From: Actinomycetales bacterium
Lineage (GTDB): Bacteria; Actinomycetota; Actinomycetes; Actinomycetales; Dermatophilaceae
Assembly (NCBI GenBank): GCA_016715285.1
Contig: JADKAO010000003.1
Span: forward strand, 1 to 64,000
Length of the DNA: 64,000 nt
Direction of reading: 5' to 3'
In this document: in pieces, positions 35,475 to 46,033 of the stretch
Position numbering within the stretch: the stretch's first letter is position 1
Layout of the letters: each line of letters opens with the position of its first letter
The notes under the pieces: model-generated
Database searches by the model: none
What the model was told of the DNA's origin: nothing
The model's input: only the letters and a program-made list of their open reading frames with translations
Program-made: the position numbers and the translations under genes

Positions 35475-35918
35475 ATGCGCACGTACACCCCCAAGCCCGG
35501 CGAGGTCACCCGCGCCTGGCACGTCATCGACGCGACGGATGTCGTGCTCGGACGGCTGGCGAGCCATGTCGCAGTCCTGCTGCGCGGCAAGCACAAGCCG
35601 ACCTTCGCGCCCCACGTCGACACCGGTGACTTCGTTGTCATCATCAACGCCGACAAGGTCGCCCTGACCGGCGCCAAGTTGGAGCAGAAGCGCGCCTACC
35701 GTCACTCGGGCTTCCCGGGCGGTCTGTCGTCGCTGTCCTACGCCGAGTTGCTCGACAAGGACCCGCGCAAGGCGATCGAGAAGGCCGTCCGCGGCATGCT
35801 CCCCAAGAACAGCCTGGCCCGCCAGCAGCTGACCAAGCTCAAGGTCTACTCCGGCCCCTCGCACCCGCACTCGGCGCAGCAGCCGACCCCCTACGAGTTC
35901 ACCCAGGTCGCCCAGTAA
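35475..35918 (+). CDS. rplM: 50S ribosomal protein L13
   Basis: The 147-residue protein begins MRTYTPKPGEVTRAWHVIDA, the actinobacterial L13 start, and contains VLGRLASHVAVLLRGKHKP, SYAELLDKDPRKAIEKAVRG and MLPKNSLARQQL. It binds 23S rRNA early in assembly. AAGGAAAGACGAG precedes the start. It pairs with rpsI 50 bases downstream, the usual two-gene operon. Confidence 0.97.
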   Translation: MRTYTPKPGEVTRAWHVIDATDVVLGRLASHVAVLLRGKHKPTFAPHVDTGDFVVIINADKVALTGAKLEQKRAYRHSGFPGGLSSLSYAELLDKDPRKAIEKAVRGMLPKNSLARQQLTKLKVYSGPSHPHSAQQPTPYEFTQVAQ

Positions 35919-35968
35919 GCCCCCGCGGCTCACTGGCCTGACTGGCACCCACTGACGAAGGATTGACC

Positions 35969-36481
35969 GTGGCTGACACGAACACCGACCTGGAGCTCGA
36001 GCTCGAGACTGACGAGCCGACGCTTTCCGAATACACGACCGAGTCCGAGGCTCCCGTGGCTGGCTCCGCTGCCGCCCGCAAGCCGTCGGCCTCCGCTCCT
36101 GGCGCGGCCACCGGCCGTCGCAAGCAGGCCATCGCGCGCGTGCGCATCGTCCCGGGCACCGGCACGTGGACGATCAACGGCCGCACGCTCGACGCCTACT
36201 TCCCCAACAAGGTGCACCAGCAGCTCGTCTCCGAGCCCTTCAAGGTCTTGGACCTCGACGGCGCGTATGACGTGCTCGTCCGCGTGCACGGTGGTGGCCC
36301 CTCCGGCCAGGCCGGCGCGGTGCGTCTTGGTGTGGCTCGCGCGCTCAACGGCGTGGACGCTGAGCTCAACCGCCCGGCGCTCAAGAAGGCTGGCTTCCTC
36401 ACCCGGGACGCGCGCGTTCCCGAGCGCAAGAAGGCCGGTCTCAAGAAGGCCCGCAAGGCTCCGCAGTACAGCAAGCGTTAA
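35969..36481 (+). CDS. rpsI: 30S ribosomal protein S9
   Basis: The 170-residue protein has an acidic 45-residue N-terminal extension (MADTNTDLELELETDEPTLS) and then the S9 core, GRRKQAIARVRIVPGTG, GGGPSGQAGAVRLGVARAL, ending RKAPQYSKR, whose basic tail reaches the P site. The GTG start at 35969 follows GAAGGA at a distance of six bases; a TTG two codons earlier is possible. Confidence 0.97.
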   Translation: MADTNTDLELELETDEPTLSEYTTESEAPVAGSAAARKPSASAPGAATGRRKQAIARVRIVPGTGTWTINGRTLDAYFPNKVHQQLVSEPFKVLDLDGAYDVLVRVHGGGPSGQAGAVRLGVARALNGVDAELNRPALKKAGFLTRDARVPERKKAGLKKARKAPQYSKR

Positions 36482-36505
36482 TCGCGCGGCAAGCGCTGCT
36501 CACGC

Positions 36506-36537
36506 GAGGGCGGCTGGGGACTCACCCGGCCGCCCTC
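36506..36537 (+). terminator. Terminator after rpsI
   Basis: GAGGGCGGCTGGG at 36506-36518 pairs with CCCGGCCGCCCTC at 36525-36537 with a single T-G wobble and the loop GACTCA. No T run follows. It separates rplM-rpsI from glmM. Confidence 0.75.
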
Positions 36538-36604
36538 GGCGGGTCCAGGGGTATGCCGTCCGGAATGGGCGGAGAGTAGATTCGAGCCCGGTCAAGGTGA
36601 AGGG

Positions 36605-37960
36605 ATGGAATCGGTGGGACGTCTTTTCGGCACCGACGGCGTGCGAGGGCTCGCCAACAAAGACATCACGGCAGAGCTTGCGGTTGACCTCGCGGTTGCT
36701 GCGGCCCACGTGCTGGGGGAGCAGGGCGAGTTTGCCGGCCACCGGCCGTTTGCGATCGTCGGCACCGACGGGCGAGCCTCAGGTGAGTTCCTGTCCGCCG
36801 CGGTAATTGCTGGCTTGGCCTCGGCGGGTGTGGATGTGCGGGACGCGGGCATGTTGCCCACCCCCGCGATCGCGTTCCTGACGGCCGAGATGGGTGCTGA
36901 CCTCGGCGTGATGTTGTCTGCCTCGCACAACCACATGGCCGACAACGGCATCAAGTTCTTTGCTCGTGGCGGTCACAAGCTTGACGACGCTGTCGAGGAC
37001 GCGATCGAGGCCCGGCTCGATGAGCCCTGGGACCGCCCGACTGGAGCCGATGTCGGTCGCGTCACCCGACTCGACGATGGTGGCGCGCGCTACCTCACCC
37101 ATCTGTTGAGCGTCCTCCCACATCGGCTTGAGGGGCTGCACGTCGTCATCGACGCGGCCCACGGCGCGGCGTCCCACGTGTCGCCCAAGGCCTTCCGCTC
37201 CGCAGGGGCCTTCGTCACTGTCATCGGCGCCACTCCCACCGGCCTGAACATCAACGACGGCTACGGCTCGACCCACTTGGCGCGGTTGCAGCGCACCGTC
37301 GTCGAGCAGCGGGCCAACTTCGGCATCGCACACGACGGCGACGCCGATCGGTGTCTTGCGGTTGATGAGCGCGGCAATGTTGTCGACGGTGACCAGATCA
37401 TGAGCATCTTGGCGCTCGACCTGCGCGAGCGAGGTCAGCTTGCTGACGACACCCTCGTGGCGACCGTGATGAGCAATCTCGGCATGCTCCAGGCGATGGA
37501 GCGCGAAGGTATCACGGTGCGGCAGACCGGAGTTGGTGACCGCTACGTCCTTGAGGACATGAAGGCCGGCGGGTATTCACTCGGCGGCGAGCAGTCGGGC
37601 CACGTGATCCTGCTCGACCACGGCACGACCGGCGATGGTGTGTTGACGGGGTTGCTGCTCGCATCGCGCGTCGCGGCGACGGGCCAGTCGCTTGGTCAGC
37701 TGGCGAGTGTGATGACGCGGATGCCGCAGGTTCTCGTCAACGTCAAGGGCGTCGACAAGGACGCCGTCGACTCCAATGCGGTGGTGCAGGCTGCGGTGAG
37801 TGCGGCGGCTGCCCGCCTTGGCGGCAGCGGTCGGGTGCTGCTGCGCAAGTCCGGTACGGAGCCGCTGGTGCGAGTGATGGTCGAAGCCAGCGAGCAGTCC
37901 GTCGCCGACGAGGTCGCGGGCCAACTCGCCGAGGTCGTGCGGACCGAACTCTCGCTCTGA
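36605..37960 (+). CDS. glmM: Phosphoglucosamine mutase
   Basis: The protein is 451 residues from ATG 36605 or 448 from GTG 36614. GlmM converts glucosamine-6-phosphate to glucosamine-1-phosphate for peptidoglycan. Motifs: GRLFGTDGVRGLANKD at the start, the phosphoserine loop MLSASHNHMADNGIKFF near 100, the metal-binding DGDADRCLAVDE near 245 and GGEQSGHVILL, ending with the phosphate-binding RKSGTEPLVRVMVE. AAGGG is adjacent to the ATG but well spaced for the GTG, so GTG 36614 (MGRLFGTDG) may be the true start. Confidence 0.96.
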   Translation: MESVGRLFGTDGVRGLANKDITAELAVDLAVAAAHVLGEQGEFAGHRPFAIVGTDGRASGEFLSAAVIAGLASAGVDVRDAGMLPTPAIAFLTAEMGADLGVMLSASHNHMADNGIKFFARGGHKLDDAVEDAIEARLDEPWDRPTGADVGRVTRLDDGGARYLTHLLSVLPHRLEGLHVVIDAAHGAASHVSPKAFRSAGAFVTVIGATPTGLNINDGYGSTHLARLQRTVVEQRANFGIAHDGDADRCLAVDERGNVVDGDQIMSILALDLRERGQLADDTLVATVMSNLGMLQAMEREGITVRQTGVGDRYVLEDMKAGGYSLGGEQSGHVILLDHGTTGDGVLTGLLLASRVAATGQSLGQLASVMTRMPQVLVNVKGVDKDAVDSNAVVQAAVSAAAARLGGSGRVLLRKSGTEPLVRVMVEASEQSVADEVAGQLAEVVRTELSL

Positions 37961-37964
37961 GTAG

Positions 37965-38440
37965 TCAGTTCGACGCAAGCATCGGCTGCGTCGACGTCGG
38001 CCCAAACGCGGGTATGCCGTCCGCCCGGAAGGTCTCGGCGCCCGCCTTCACCACGAAACACGGCTCAGACACGGTCTCCCCGGGCGTGGGACTCAAGGTC
38101 GGGGTGGAGATCACCGACGAGGCTCGGGTGATGAGGCGGTCACCGCCGCGGCCAGAGAGCCGCACTGTTACCCACCGACCCTCGCCGAGGTCCCGGGTGA
38201 GTTCGGCCGTGGCGGGCCCGGTGTCGCCGAAGCACGCGGCGTACGTGAGGCGCCACGGGGTGGGCGCAGCGGTGACGGCCTCCGCGAGGGGGCCCAGGGT
38301 GGTGCCGTTGGGTGTGGTGGCTACGGATCGAGGCCACCAGTTGTCGAGATGGTGGGCACGGTCACGGTCACCGTGGCCACAGAGAACGTTGGCGCATCAT
38401 GGGCGACTTGCTGCGGCCAGCTCGGCGCGCATCGGGACGC
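37965..38440 (-). pseudogene. Truncated, frameshifted third relative of the tandem lipoproteins
   Basis: Reading the reverse strand, two frames join to give VATVTVTVP-HHLDNWWPRS, then PWRLTYAACFGDTGPATAEL, LGEGRWVTVRLSGRGGD and VSEPCFVVKAGAETFRADG before the stop at 37965. These align block by block with the C-terminal half of the 32088 and 33373 proteins (PHHLDTDW, WKPTFVACWG, LEPGRYAVLDL, LADSCLTTGA...). The N-terminal half with the signal peptide is missing; it runs into the 3' end of the carbonic anhydrase gene. One base is missing near 38357-38360. The sequence is diverged, so this is an old copy, not a recent duplicate. Confidence 0.6.
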
Positions 38441-38444
38441 GTAC

Positions 38445-39119
38445 TCATCCCCCGCGGGAGTCCCGGAAGACCCGCTTGCGTGGCTCCATCCCGATCGCCT
38501 CGACGATATTGGCTTCGCCTTCCTTGAGCCGGTATGCCGCCCCGACGATCCCGAGAGTGCCAGCAGCAATGCGCTCGGAGATCAAGGTTGACCGGGAGGC
38601 CAACAACCGCGAGGTATGCCGGACGTGTTCGCGCTCGATGTCGAAGGTGGAGGTCGCGCCCTTCTTGCGCGCCGACAGCACGCTGGGGGTGACCCGCTCG
38701 ACAATGTCACGCAGGTACCCGCGCGGCATGTCGCCACTCTCGACGGCGTCGGCGGCGGCCTTGACCGCCCCGCAGGAGTCGTGACCGAGGACGACGATGA
38801 GGTGGACGTCGAGCAGCCCAACGGCGAACTCCATGGAGCCGAGCACGCTCGCGTCGATGACATGGCCCGCGGTACGGACGACGAACAGATCGCCGAGGCC
38901 CTGGTCGAAAATGATCTCGGCGGCCACGCGGGAGTCCGCGCATCCGAAGAACACCGCAAACGGGGTCTGCTTGCTCGCCAGTCGATGCCGCAACTGGATG
39001 TCCTGGTGCGGGTGGGCACGCTCGCCCGCCATGAACCGAGCGTTGCCAGCGACGAGGGCCGACCATGCCTCCTGCGGTGTGGTCGGTCGAGTGCCTGGTT
39101 GTGCTCGGTATCGATCCAT
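38445..39119 (-). CDS. Beta-class carbonic anhydrase
   Basis: The 224-residue protein interconverts CO2 and bicarbonate. Zinc ligands and the Asp-Arg pair are visible: Cys in FFGCADSRVAAE, His and Cys in VVLGHDSCGAVKAA. The N-terminal helix PQEAWSALVAGNARFMAGE is typical. ATG 39119 is preferred over the GTG one codon earlier. It is next to fumarase on the same strand. Confidence 0.95.
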   Translation of the reverse strand: MDRYRAQPGTRPTTPQEAWSALVAGNARFMAGERAHPHQDIQLRHRLASKQTPFAVFFGCADSRVAAEIIFDQGLGDLFVVRTAGHVIDASVLGSMEFAVGLLDVHLIVVLGHDSCGAVKAAADAVESGDMPRGYLRDIVERVTPSVLSARKKGATSTFDIEREHVRHTSRLLASRSTLISERIAAGTLGIVGAAYRLKEGEANIVEAIGMEPRKRVFRDSRGG

Positions 39120-39157
39120 CACGTCCCCATCATTGGTGGGTGCTGGGCTAGCTGGAG

Positions 39158-40864
<1,707 letters not shown>

Positions 40865-40918
40865 CATCACTCCTCCGTGCAGCGGTCGGGCATCGGCAGC
40901 AATAGCGCTTCCCAGCAT

Positions 40919-41034
40919 AGGAGTCCCGGGGTCGGGTCGCCTTCAGGGTTGGCGGTCCCGGGGGTATGCCGTGCGCCACCTCAGCGGCTGAGCCCGGCGC
41001 ATGGGGCTGGGGCTGGGGGCTGGGGCTGGTGTGC
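40919..41034 (-). other. Gap between fumarase and the sugar kinase
   Basis: About 115 bases with one GTATGCCG copy (40963) and a short tandem GGGGCT repeat (GGGGCTGGGGCTGGGGGCTG) near 41000-41030. The fumarase promoter is expected in the region 40870-40930, but no clear boxes are seen. Confidence 0.4.
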
Positions 41035-41967
41035 CTACGTCAGCTCATCCCGGGTGGGTGCGTATGCGCCGGCGTGGGTCACGGTCGTTGACGAGGTCGC
41101 GAGGGCGCGGTCGATGGCGGGGCGCAGGTCTTCGGTTGTGGCGTGGGCGAGGCACTCCCTAGCCTGCGGGCTGCCGAGGAAACCGGCGTCAATCAGGCCC
41201 GAGATCAGCCCAGCCATGAAGGAGTCACCGGCCCCGACGGTGTCGGCGACCTGGACTGGGCGGGCAGCGAGGGTGACCGCGGCGCTGGAAGCCGTGCGGA
41301 CGGCATACACGACGCCTTTTCCGCCCTTGGTGATGACGACGACCCCGGGGCCGAAGCGTTCCCATGAGGCGAGGACCTCGTGCAGGTGGGAGTCGGGGTA
41401 GAGCCAGGCGAGGTCTTCGTCGCTGGCCTTGACGACATCCGCGAGCGCGACGAGGGCTTCGACGCGGGCGCGGACGTCGTCGGGGGAGCCCATGAGGGTG
41501 GGGCGCATGTTGGGGTCGTAGCTGACCGTCGCCGTGGGGCGCGCGCGGTCAATCGCGGTGAGGACGTCGGTGCCGCCGGGTTCGATGGTGGCCGCGATGG
41601 AGCCGGTGTGGACGTGGCCGAAGCTGTCGAGGTCGTCCATCGCGGGGACGCGCCAGGTGAGGTCGAACTCGTAGGACGCGTGGCCGTGTGCGTCAATGTG
41701 GGCTTGCGCCAACGAGGTTCGGTCGGCCCCGTCGCTGCCAGGGGTGAGGGCGACGTCAACTTCGGCGCAGCGGGCGGCGATCCGGTGGCCGCGGGCGTCG
41801 TCGCCGATCCACGTCGCGAGGCTGACGTCGTGGTCGAGGGCGCCGAGGCCGAAGGCGACATTGGCGGGGCTACCGCCGACGTGTTCGGCAACAGGCTGGC
41901 CGGGCCGGATGACGGCGTCGATGAGCGCTTCCCCGATGACGAGGACGGGGGTGGCGGCGTGGCTCAT
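41035..41967 (-). CDS. PfkB family carbohydrate kinase (fructokinase-like)
   Basis: The 310-residue protein begins MSHAATPVLVIGEALIDAVI after AGGAGACTCCC. The PfkB signatures are HVGGSPANVAFGLGALD near 30-45 and the ATP/anion-hole DTVGAGDSFMAGLISGL near 255-270 with the catalytic Asp. SYDPNMRPTLMG and VITKGGKGVVY also fit fructokinase. The sugar is not certain. A longer frame upstream to 42150 encodes a low-complexity antisense of the next gene's start and was not used. Confidence 0.9.
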   Translation of the reverse strand: MSHAATPVLVIGEALIDAVIRPGQPVAEHVGGSPANVAFGLGALDHDVSLATWIGDDARGHRIAARCAEVDVALTPGSDGADRTSLAQAHIDAHGHASYEFDLTWRVPAMDDLDSFGHVHTGSIAATIEPGGTDVLTAIDRARPTATVSYDPNMRPTLMGSPDDVRARVEALVALADVVKASDEDLAWLYPDSHLHEVLASWERFGPGVVVITKGGKGVVYAVRTASSAAVTLAARPVQVADTVGAGDSFMAGLISGLIDAGFLGSPQARECLAHATTEDLRPAIDRALATSSTTVTHAGAYAPTRDELT

Positions 41968-42094
41968 GGGAGTCTCCTGACGGCATACCGGCCCTGGCGT
42001 GTTGGCGGGCGTGAGCAGGCCCAGACTAGGCGCGCCGGGGACCGGCTGCGGGCCAGGTTTGGTGGCGACACCCCGGGTCGGGGACCATAGCGGG

Positions 42095-42727
42095 GTGACC
42101 GACCCCGTGACCGAGCCTGTGACCGAGCCTGTGACCGAGCCCGAGCCCACCGCGGCGGCGAGCCAGGCGCGTCAGGCGGGTCAGCCGAGTCAGGCGCGGA
42201 GCCGCTACAGCATGGGGTCGATGCCCAACATGTTGCGTTCGCTGCTTGTCATCATGGCGCTGGTCGCCGGGCTGGTCGCGATTGTGCCGCGGGTGTCTGA
42301 GGTGCGTCAGCCGCCGGTCGACGCCGCCGCGGTGGCGGGGTACACCGTGAAGTCCACGGGGACGCCGTTCCTCTTCCCGAGCGAGGTGCCGGCGGGCTGG
42401 GTGGCGACCAACGCGAGGTATGCCGCGTCGACCGACTCGCTGCCGACGTTGCAGGCGGGGTGGACGACGCCGGAGGGGCTCTACTTTTCGATTGCGCAGA
42501 CTGTGGGGGCGACGCCCAATTGGCTTGCGCTGGCGACGAATAAGGGCGAAGACAAGGGTGTGGTGCAGGTCGCTGGGCAGCCGTGGACGCATCGGCTGGA
42601 TGAACGACGGCAGCCGAGTCTGACCCGCGTTGATGGGACGCTCACGACTGTGGTGATGACGACGGGGACCGTGGAGCAGCTGGCTGACTTTGCGGCCAAG
42701 CTGAAGCCGGCGCTGCCGTCGGGTTAG
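42095..42727 (+). CDS. DUF4245 domain membrane protein
   Basis: The 210-residue protein has one N-terminal transmembrane helix (MLRSLLVIMALVAGLVAIVP, about 48-68) and an extracytoplasmic DUF4245 region (GTPFLFPSEVPAGWVATNAR, GVVQVAGQPWTHRLD). In actinobacteria it often lies near xseA or glpX-type genes; function unknown. The GTG start precedes a tandem PVTEP repeat caused by a GTGACCGAGCCT repeat in the DNA. It could instead start at ATG 42212. Confidence 0.78.
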   Translation: MTDPVTEPVTEPVTEPEPTAAASQARQAGQPSQARSRYSMGSMPNMLRSLLVIMALVAGLVAIVPRVSEVRQPPVDAAAVAGYTVKSTGTPFLFPSEVPAGWVATNARYAASTDSLPTLQAGWTTPEGLYFSIAQTVGATPNWLALATNKGEDKGVVQVAGQPWTHRLDERRQPSLTRVDGTLTTVVMTTGTVEQLADFAAKLKPALPSG

Positions 42728-42732
42728 TCGTC

Positions 42733-43371
42733 TTATTCGCCCAGCGGGAAGGTGTGGACGCGCCGCCATCCTGGCGTCTGGGTCTTCAGGGCTGGGCCGG
42801 TCCACAACTCGACGGTGTGGACGAGGTGCGTGATGGGCAGGTGCGGTCTGACCTCGCGCTCGATCGCGCGGAGGACGGCATACCCGGGGGTGTGATCGGT
42901 GGTGTCGCCCGTGGTGTGGCCGGTGGTGTCGTCTGTGGTGTGGCCGACCGTGAGGTGAGGGTGGACGTCGTCGAAGGCCGCGCCGTAGATCGGGTACTCC
43001 GGGAACGCTGACTCCACCAGGCGGGTGAGTGCCGTGATGGGCGCGGGGTCGATTGGGTCGAGGAAGAGGACCTCCTCGGCGAACCACCCCGTCGCCGCGA
43101 AGGTGAGCTCGAAGGGCGACGTGGCTGCGAAGAGTTCGCTGAGCGCGCCGAAGTCGGCGGTGGTGAGGTGTTCGACGGGTTTGAACGGGTACGCGACGGT
43201 CACGTGGGCGGGGACGCCGACTTGGGCCGCGAGGTCGTGGCGGGCGCGGTGCTGGGCGACTGCGGGCTCGGCTGCGGGAATGACGATCAGCAGGGAGGAC
43301 TCTGTGTCCGACCGCGGGGTGGCGTGGGTGCTCACGAGGTCAGTCGACCATGCGCTCGGCGACGCGGGCAA
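42733..43371 (-). CDS. 2H phosphoesterase family protein (2'-5' RNA ligase-like)
   Basis: The 212-residue protein has the two HxT motifs of the 2H superfamily: PAHVTVAYPF near 54-63 and VHPHLTVGH near 135-143. Members act on cyclic phosphates or RNA ends. The region right after the second motif contains a low-complexity insert of repeating TT-DD/GH units (TTDDTTGHTTGDTTDHTPGY) caused by a GTGGT-type DNA repeat. The convergent neighbour ends 5 bases away. Confidence 0.85.
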   Translation of the reverse strand: MPASPSAWSTDLVSTHATPRSDTESSLLIVIPAAEPAVAQHRARHDLAAQVGVPAHVTVAYPFKPVEHLTTADFGALSELFAATSPFELTFAATGWFAEEVLFLDPIDPAPITALTRLVESAFPEYPIYGAAFDDVHPHLTVGHTTDDTTGHTTGDTTDHTPGYAVLRAIEREVRPHLPITHLVHTVELWTGPALKTQTPGWRRVHTFPLGE

Positions 43372-43684
43372 TGAGTCGGTATGCCGCTGCGAGGCATTGA
43401 GCGCGATGTGACCGTCAAGCGGGGTCTCTGTCAGGCGGGGCGGGAGCGTTGTCGCCTCTTGCTGCGAGCGAACCCGGTCTGGCGCTGCGGGGGCTCCGAG
43501 GGCGATGTGACCGTCAGGCGGGGTCTGTCAGCGGGGGAGCGTCGACGCCTCTTGCTGCGAGCGAACCCGGTCTGGCGCTCTGTTGGCCCAGCCGTGTGCG
43601 TGGTGTGCGCGGTGTTCGCTATCAGCGTAATTCGTTGTAGTGCTGGGGGTTGTCGCTTGATTAGAACAGGCGTATGATTAAGGC
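43372..43684 (+). repeat. Gap with a two-copy direct repeat upstream of the DUF222-HNH gene
   Basis: Two similar blocks, 43403-43486 and 43502-43579, share GCGATGTGACCGTCA near the start and GCCTCTTGCTGCGAGCGAAC then CCGGTCTGGCGCT at the end; the spacing is 99 bases. A GTATGCCG copy lies at 43379. A reading frame runs through both on the + strand but looks like a consequence of the repeat. The following gene's -10-like TATGATTAAG is near 43672-43681. Confidence 0.65.
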
Positions 43685-45710
43685 ATGGACCTCAGCAGGC
43701 ACGCGATCTCAGCGCCGGGTAGTGACCCCGGCGATGCTGGTATGCCGTGCGCTGTCCCCGTTGCGGTCCAGGTCGCGGCCGGCCGGCCGGGTGCTGAGGT
43801 GGGTGCTGGGCCGGTTGGTGTGGTGCGGGATTTCGTGGCCTGGCTGGCTGGGGTCGATGGCGCCGCTAGCGGTGGTGACCAGTGTGCTGGCGACGCGTTC
43901 GACGACGCGGCCCGGTTGGATCTGATCGGGGCGTTGGAGGCGGTTAAGGCCGCAGCTGCGGCGGCGCAGGCTCGGGTGACGACAGCGTTTGCGGCCTCAC
44001 AGCGTGAGGTGCACCTGGCCCGTGGCGGGAAGCCGCAGCAAGCTGCCCGCAGCATCGGCTCACAGGTGGCGTTAGCTCGCCGGGACTCACCGTCTCGGGG
44101 TGATCAGCATGTCGGGTTCGCGCACGCTCTGCATGTGGAGATGCCCCACACCATGGCTGCCCTCACCCATGGGGTGATCAGTGAATACCGGGCCACCCTG
44201 ATCGTGCGCGAAACCGCCTGCCTAACCCGCGAGCAACGCGCCGTGGTGGATGAACGCCTCGCCCCTGACTTGCCGTCGCTGGGCAACCGGTCCCTCGCGG
44301 CTGCGGCGCGGCGGATCGCCGCGCAGGTCGACGCTGCCGCAGTCGTGGCGCGGATGGAACGCGCCGTGGCGTCCCGTCGGGTGACCGTGCGACCGGCACC
44401 AGACGGGATGGCGTGGCTGACGTTCCTGGCACCGTTGACCGAAGCAGTCGGCGCGTATGCCGCCCTCGACCGCCTCGCCAAAACCGCCCTCACCACCGTG
44501 CTCACCGGCCACGATCCCCAGCAGAGCAACCCACCCGCCAACGGCAGCGACACTGGCCTTGCGCGTAATGGTGGCCTCAGCAGTGATGGTGGCCTTGGCA
44601 GTGGTGGTGGTGGTGCGGCGGTCCCTGGACGTGGTGGACAGACCCGCACCCGGGGACAGTTGATGGTCGACCTCGGCTTAGACCGCATCTTCGGCCGCAC
44701 CACCAGCACGATCCCCGGCACGAGCACGAGCACGAGCCCCGACACCACCGCGCGCCCCGACGCCACTACGCGCCCCGACACCAGCCCATCGCACGGAGAC
44801 CACCACCGGTGGAACGGCGACAGGCACAGGAATCGCCGGAAGCGGGGGACCGGGCGACACGCGCATCCACACCGCCACACCCACCGGTGCTCCGGCTGGT
44901 GCCCGAGGCAGTACAGACACCGGCAGCGACGGGAGTCCTCGGGTCAACGTCGAGATCCAACTCGTGATGACCCCCGACACCTTGTTCGCTGGCAGTAGCG
45001 AACCCGCCCACCTACCTGGCTACGGACCCATCCCCGCCGCGATCGCCCGCACCCTCGTCCGTGACGCCGACCGAGCCTGGATCAGACGCCTGTTCACCAC
45101 CCCCAACAGTCGAGACCTCGTCGCCCTGGACTCCACGAGACGCTTCTTCAACGGCGGACTCCGAAGACTCCTCGTGCTTCGAGATCAAACCTGCCGCACC
45201 CCCTGGTGCGACGCCCCCATCACCGCAGCCGACCACACCCACCCCGCACACCGGGGCGGGACAACCACAGCAGCCAACGGCACCGGCCTATGCCAACGCT
45301 GCAACAACACCAAAGAAACCCCCGGCTGGCACACCGACGTCATCAGCACCGGACTCCCACGCAACGACCTCCACGACACCATCGGCACCGGCGACGACCT
45401 CCAGGACGCCAGGGGCACCGGCGACGAGCTCCACGACACCATGCGCACGGGCGGCGTCCCAGATCGGACTCACAGCGACCACAAGTCCACGGCAACACTC
45501 GCGCAGACCGATCACCAGCCACACACCACCCGAATAACCACCCCCACCGGCAAGACCTACCACTCCATCGCCCCACCCATCCTCGGCTGGGGAGCCAGCA
45601 CCCCTCAGAGCCTGATGAGACCAGTGGCACCCACGACCGCCGATGAGGAGAGCGTGAGTGAGCCACTGAGCGCACTCGAACGCCGCCTGACGTTGCTGCT
45701 GGTGGCCTAA
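43685..45710 (+). pseudogene. DUF222 / HNH endonuclease family gene, frameshifted in the linker
   Basis: The N-terminal part (43685 to about 44700) is a DUF222 (13E12 repeat) domain: FDDAARLDLIGALEAVKAA, ISEYRATLIVRETACLTREQ, RIAAQVDAAAVVARMERAV. The C-terminal part (44964-45710) continues in another frame with QLVMTPDTLFAGSSEPAHLP, GLRRLLVLRDQTCRTPWC, the HNH motif AADHTHPAHRGG and LCQRCNNTKE. The correct frame for the linker (GSPRVNVEIQLV) is visible upstream of 44964, so one indel lies in the low-complexity repeat 44700-44815 (GAGCAC repeats). Family members are numerous in actinobacteria and may be selfish homing-type genes. Confidence 0.8.
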
Positions 45711-45725
45711 CGAGCGTGTGCCCGA

Positions 45726-46031
45726 CTACTCCTCGGTCTCAGCCGGGTTGCTCGTGGTTGCGGTTGCGATGCGAGCTTGGGCATCGTCAAGCCAGGCCGT
45801 GCAGTGGGCCGCGAGGGCCTCGCCGCGCTCCCAGAGCGTCATGCTTTCTTCGAGTGGAGCCTGGCCAGCTTCGAGGCGGGCAACGATCGCGACGAGTTCG
45901 TCTCGCGCCTGCTCATAGCTGAGCTCCGCGATGTCACTTGGAGCCTTCGCTGACTGCCCGACCTTCACTGGCTGCCCTGCGTTCCCGGTCGAGTCCGGTG
46001 ACGCGTTCGGGCTGGTTGCGGATGGTGCCAT
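45726..46031 (-). CDS. xseB: Exodeoxyribonuclease VII small subunit
   Basis: The 101-residue protein has the XseB core LSYEQARDELVAIVARLEAG and PLEESMTLWERGEALAAHC at residues 38-80, after an N-terminal extension of about 35 residues. It forms exonuclease VII with XseA, 2 bases upstream in the same operon. Convergent with the DUF222 gene. Confidence 0.93.
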   Translation of the reverse strand: MAPSATSPNASPDSTGNAGQPVKVGQSAKAPSDIAELSYEQARDELVAIVARLEAGQAPLEESMTLWERGEALAAHCTAWLDDAQARIATATTSNPAETEE

Positions 46032-46033
46032 GA

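Noticed and set aside
41035..42150. N-terminal extension of the sugar kinase to 42150
   Set aside because: The added codons are the complement of the VTEP repeat of the neighbouring gene; MSHAATPVLV with a good Shine-Dalgarno is the true start.
43403..43579. CRISPR array
   Set aside because: Only two long imperfect copies with a short gap; no regular short repeats or spacers, and no cas genes.
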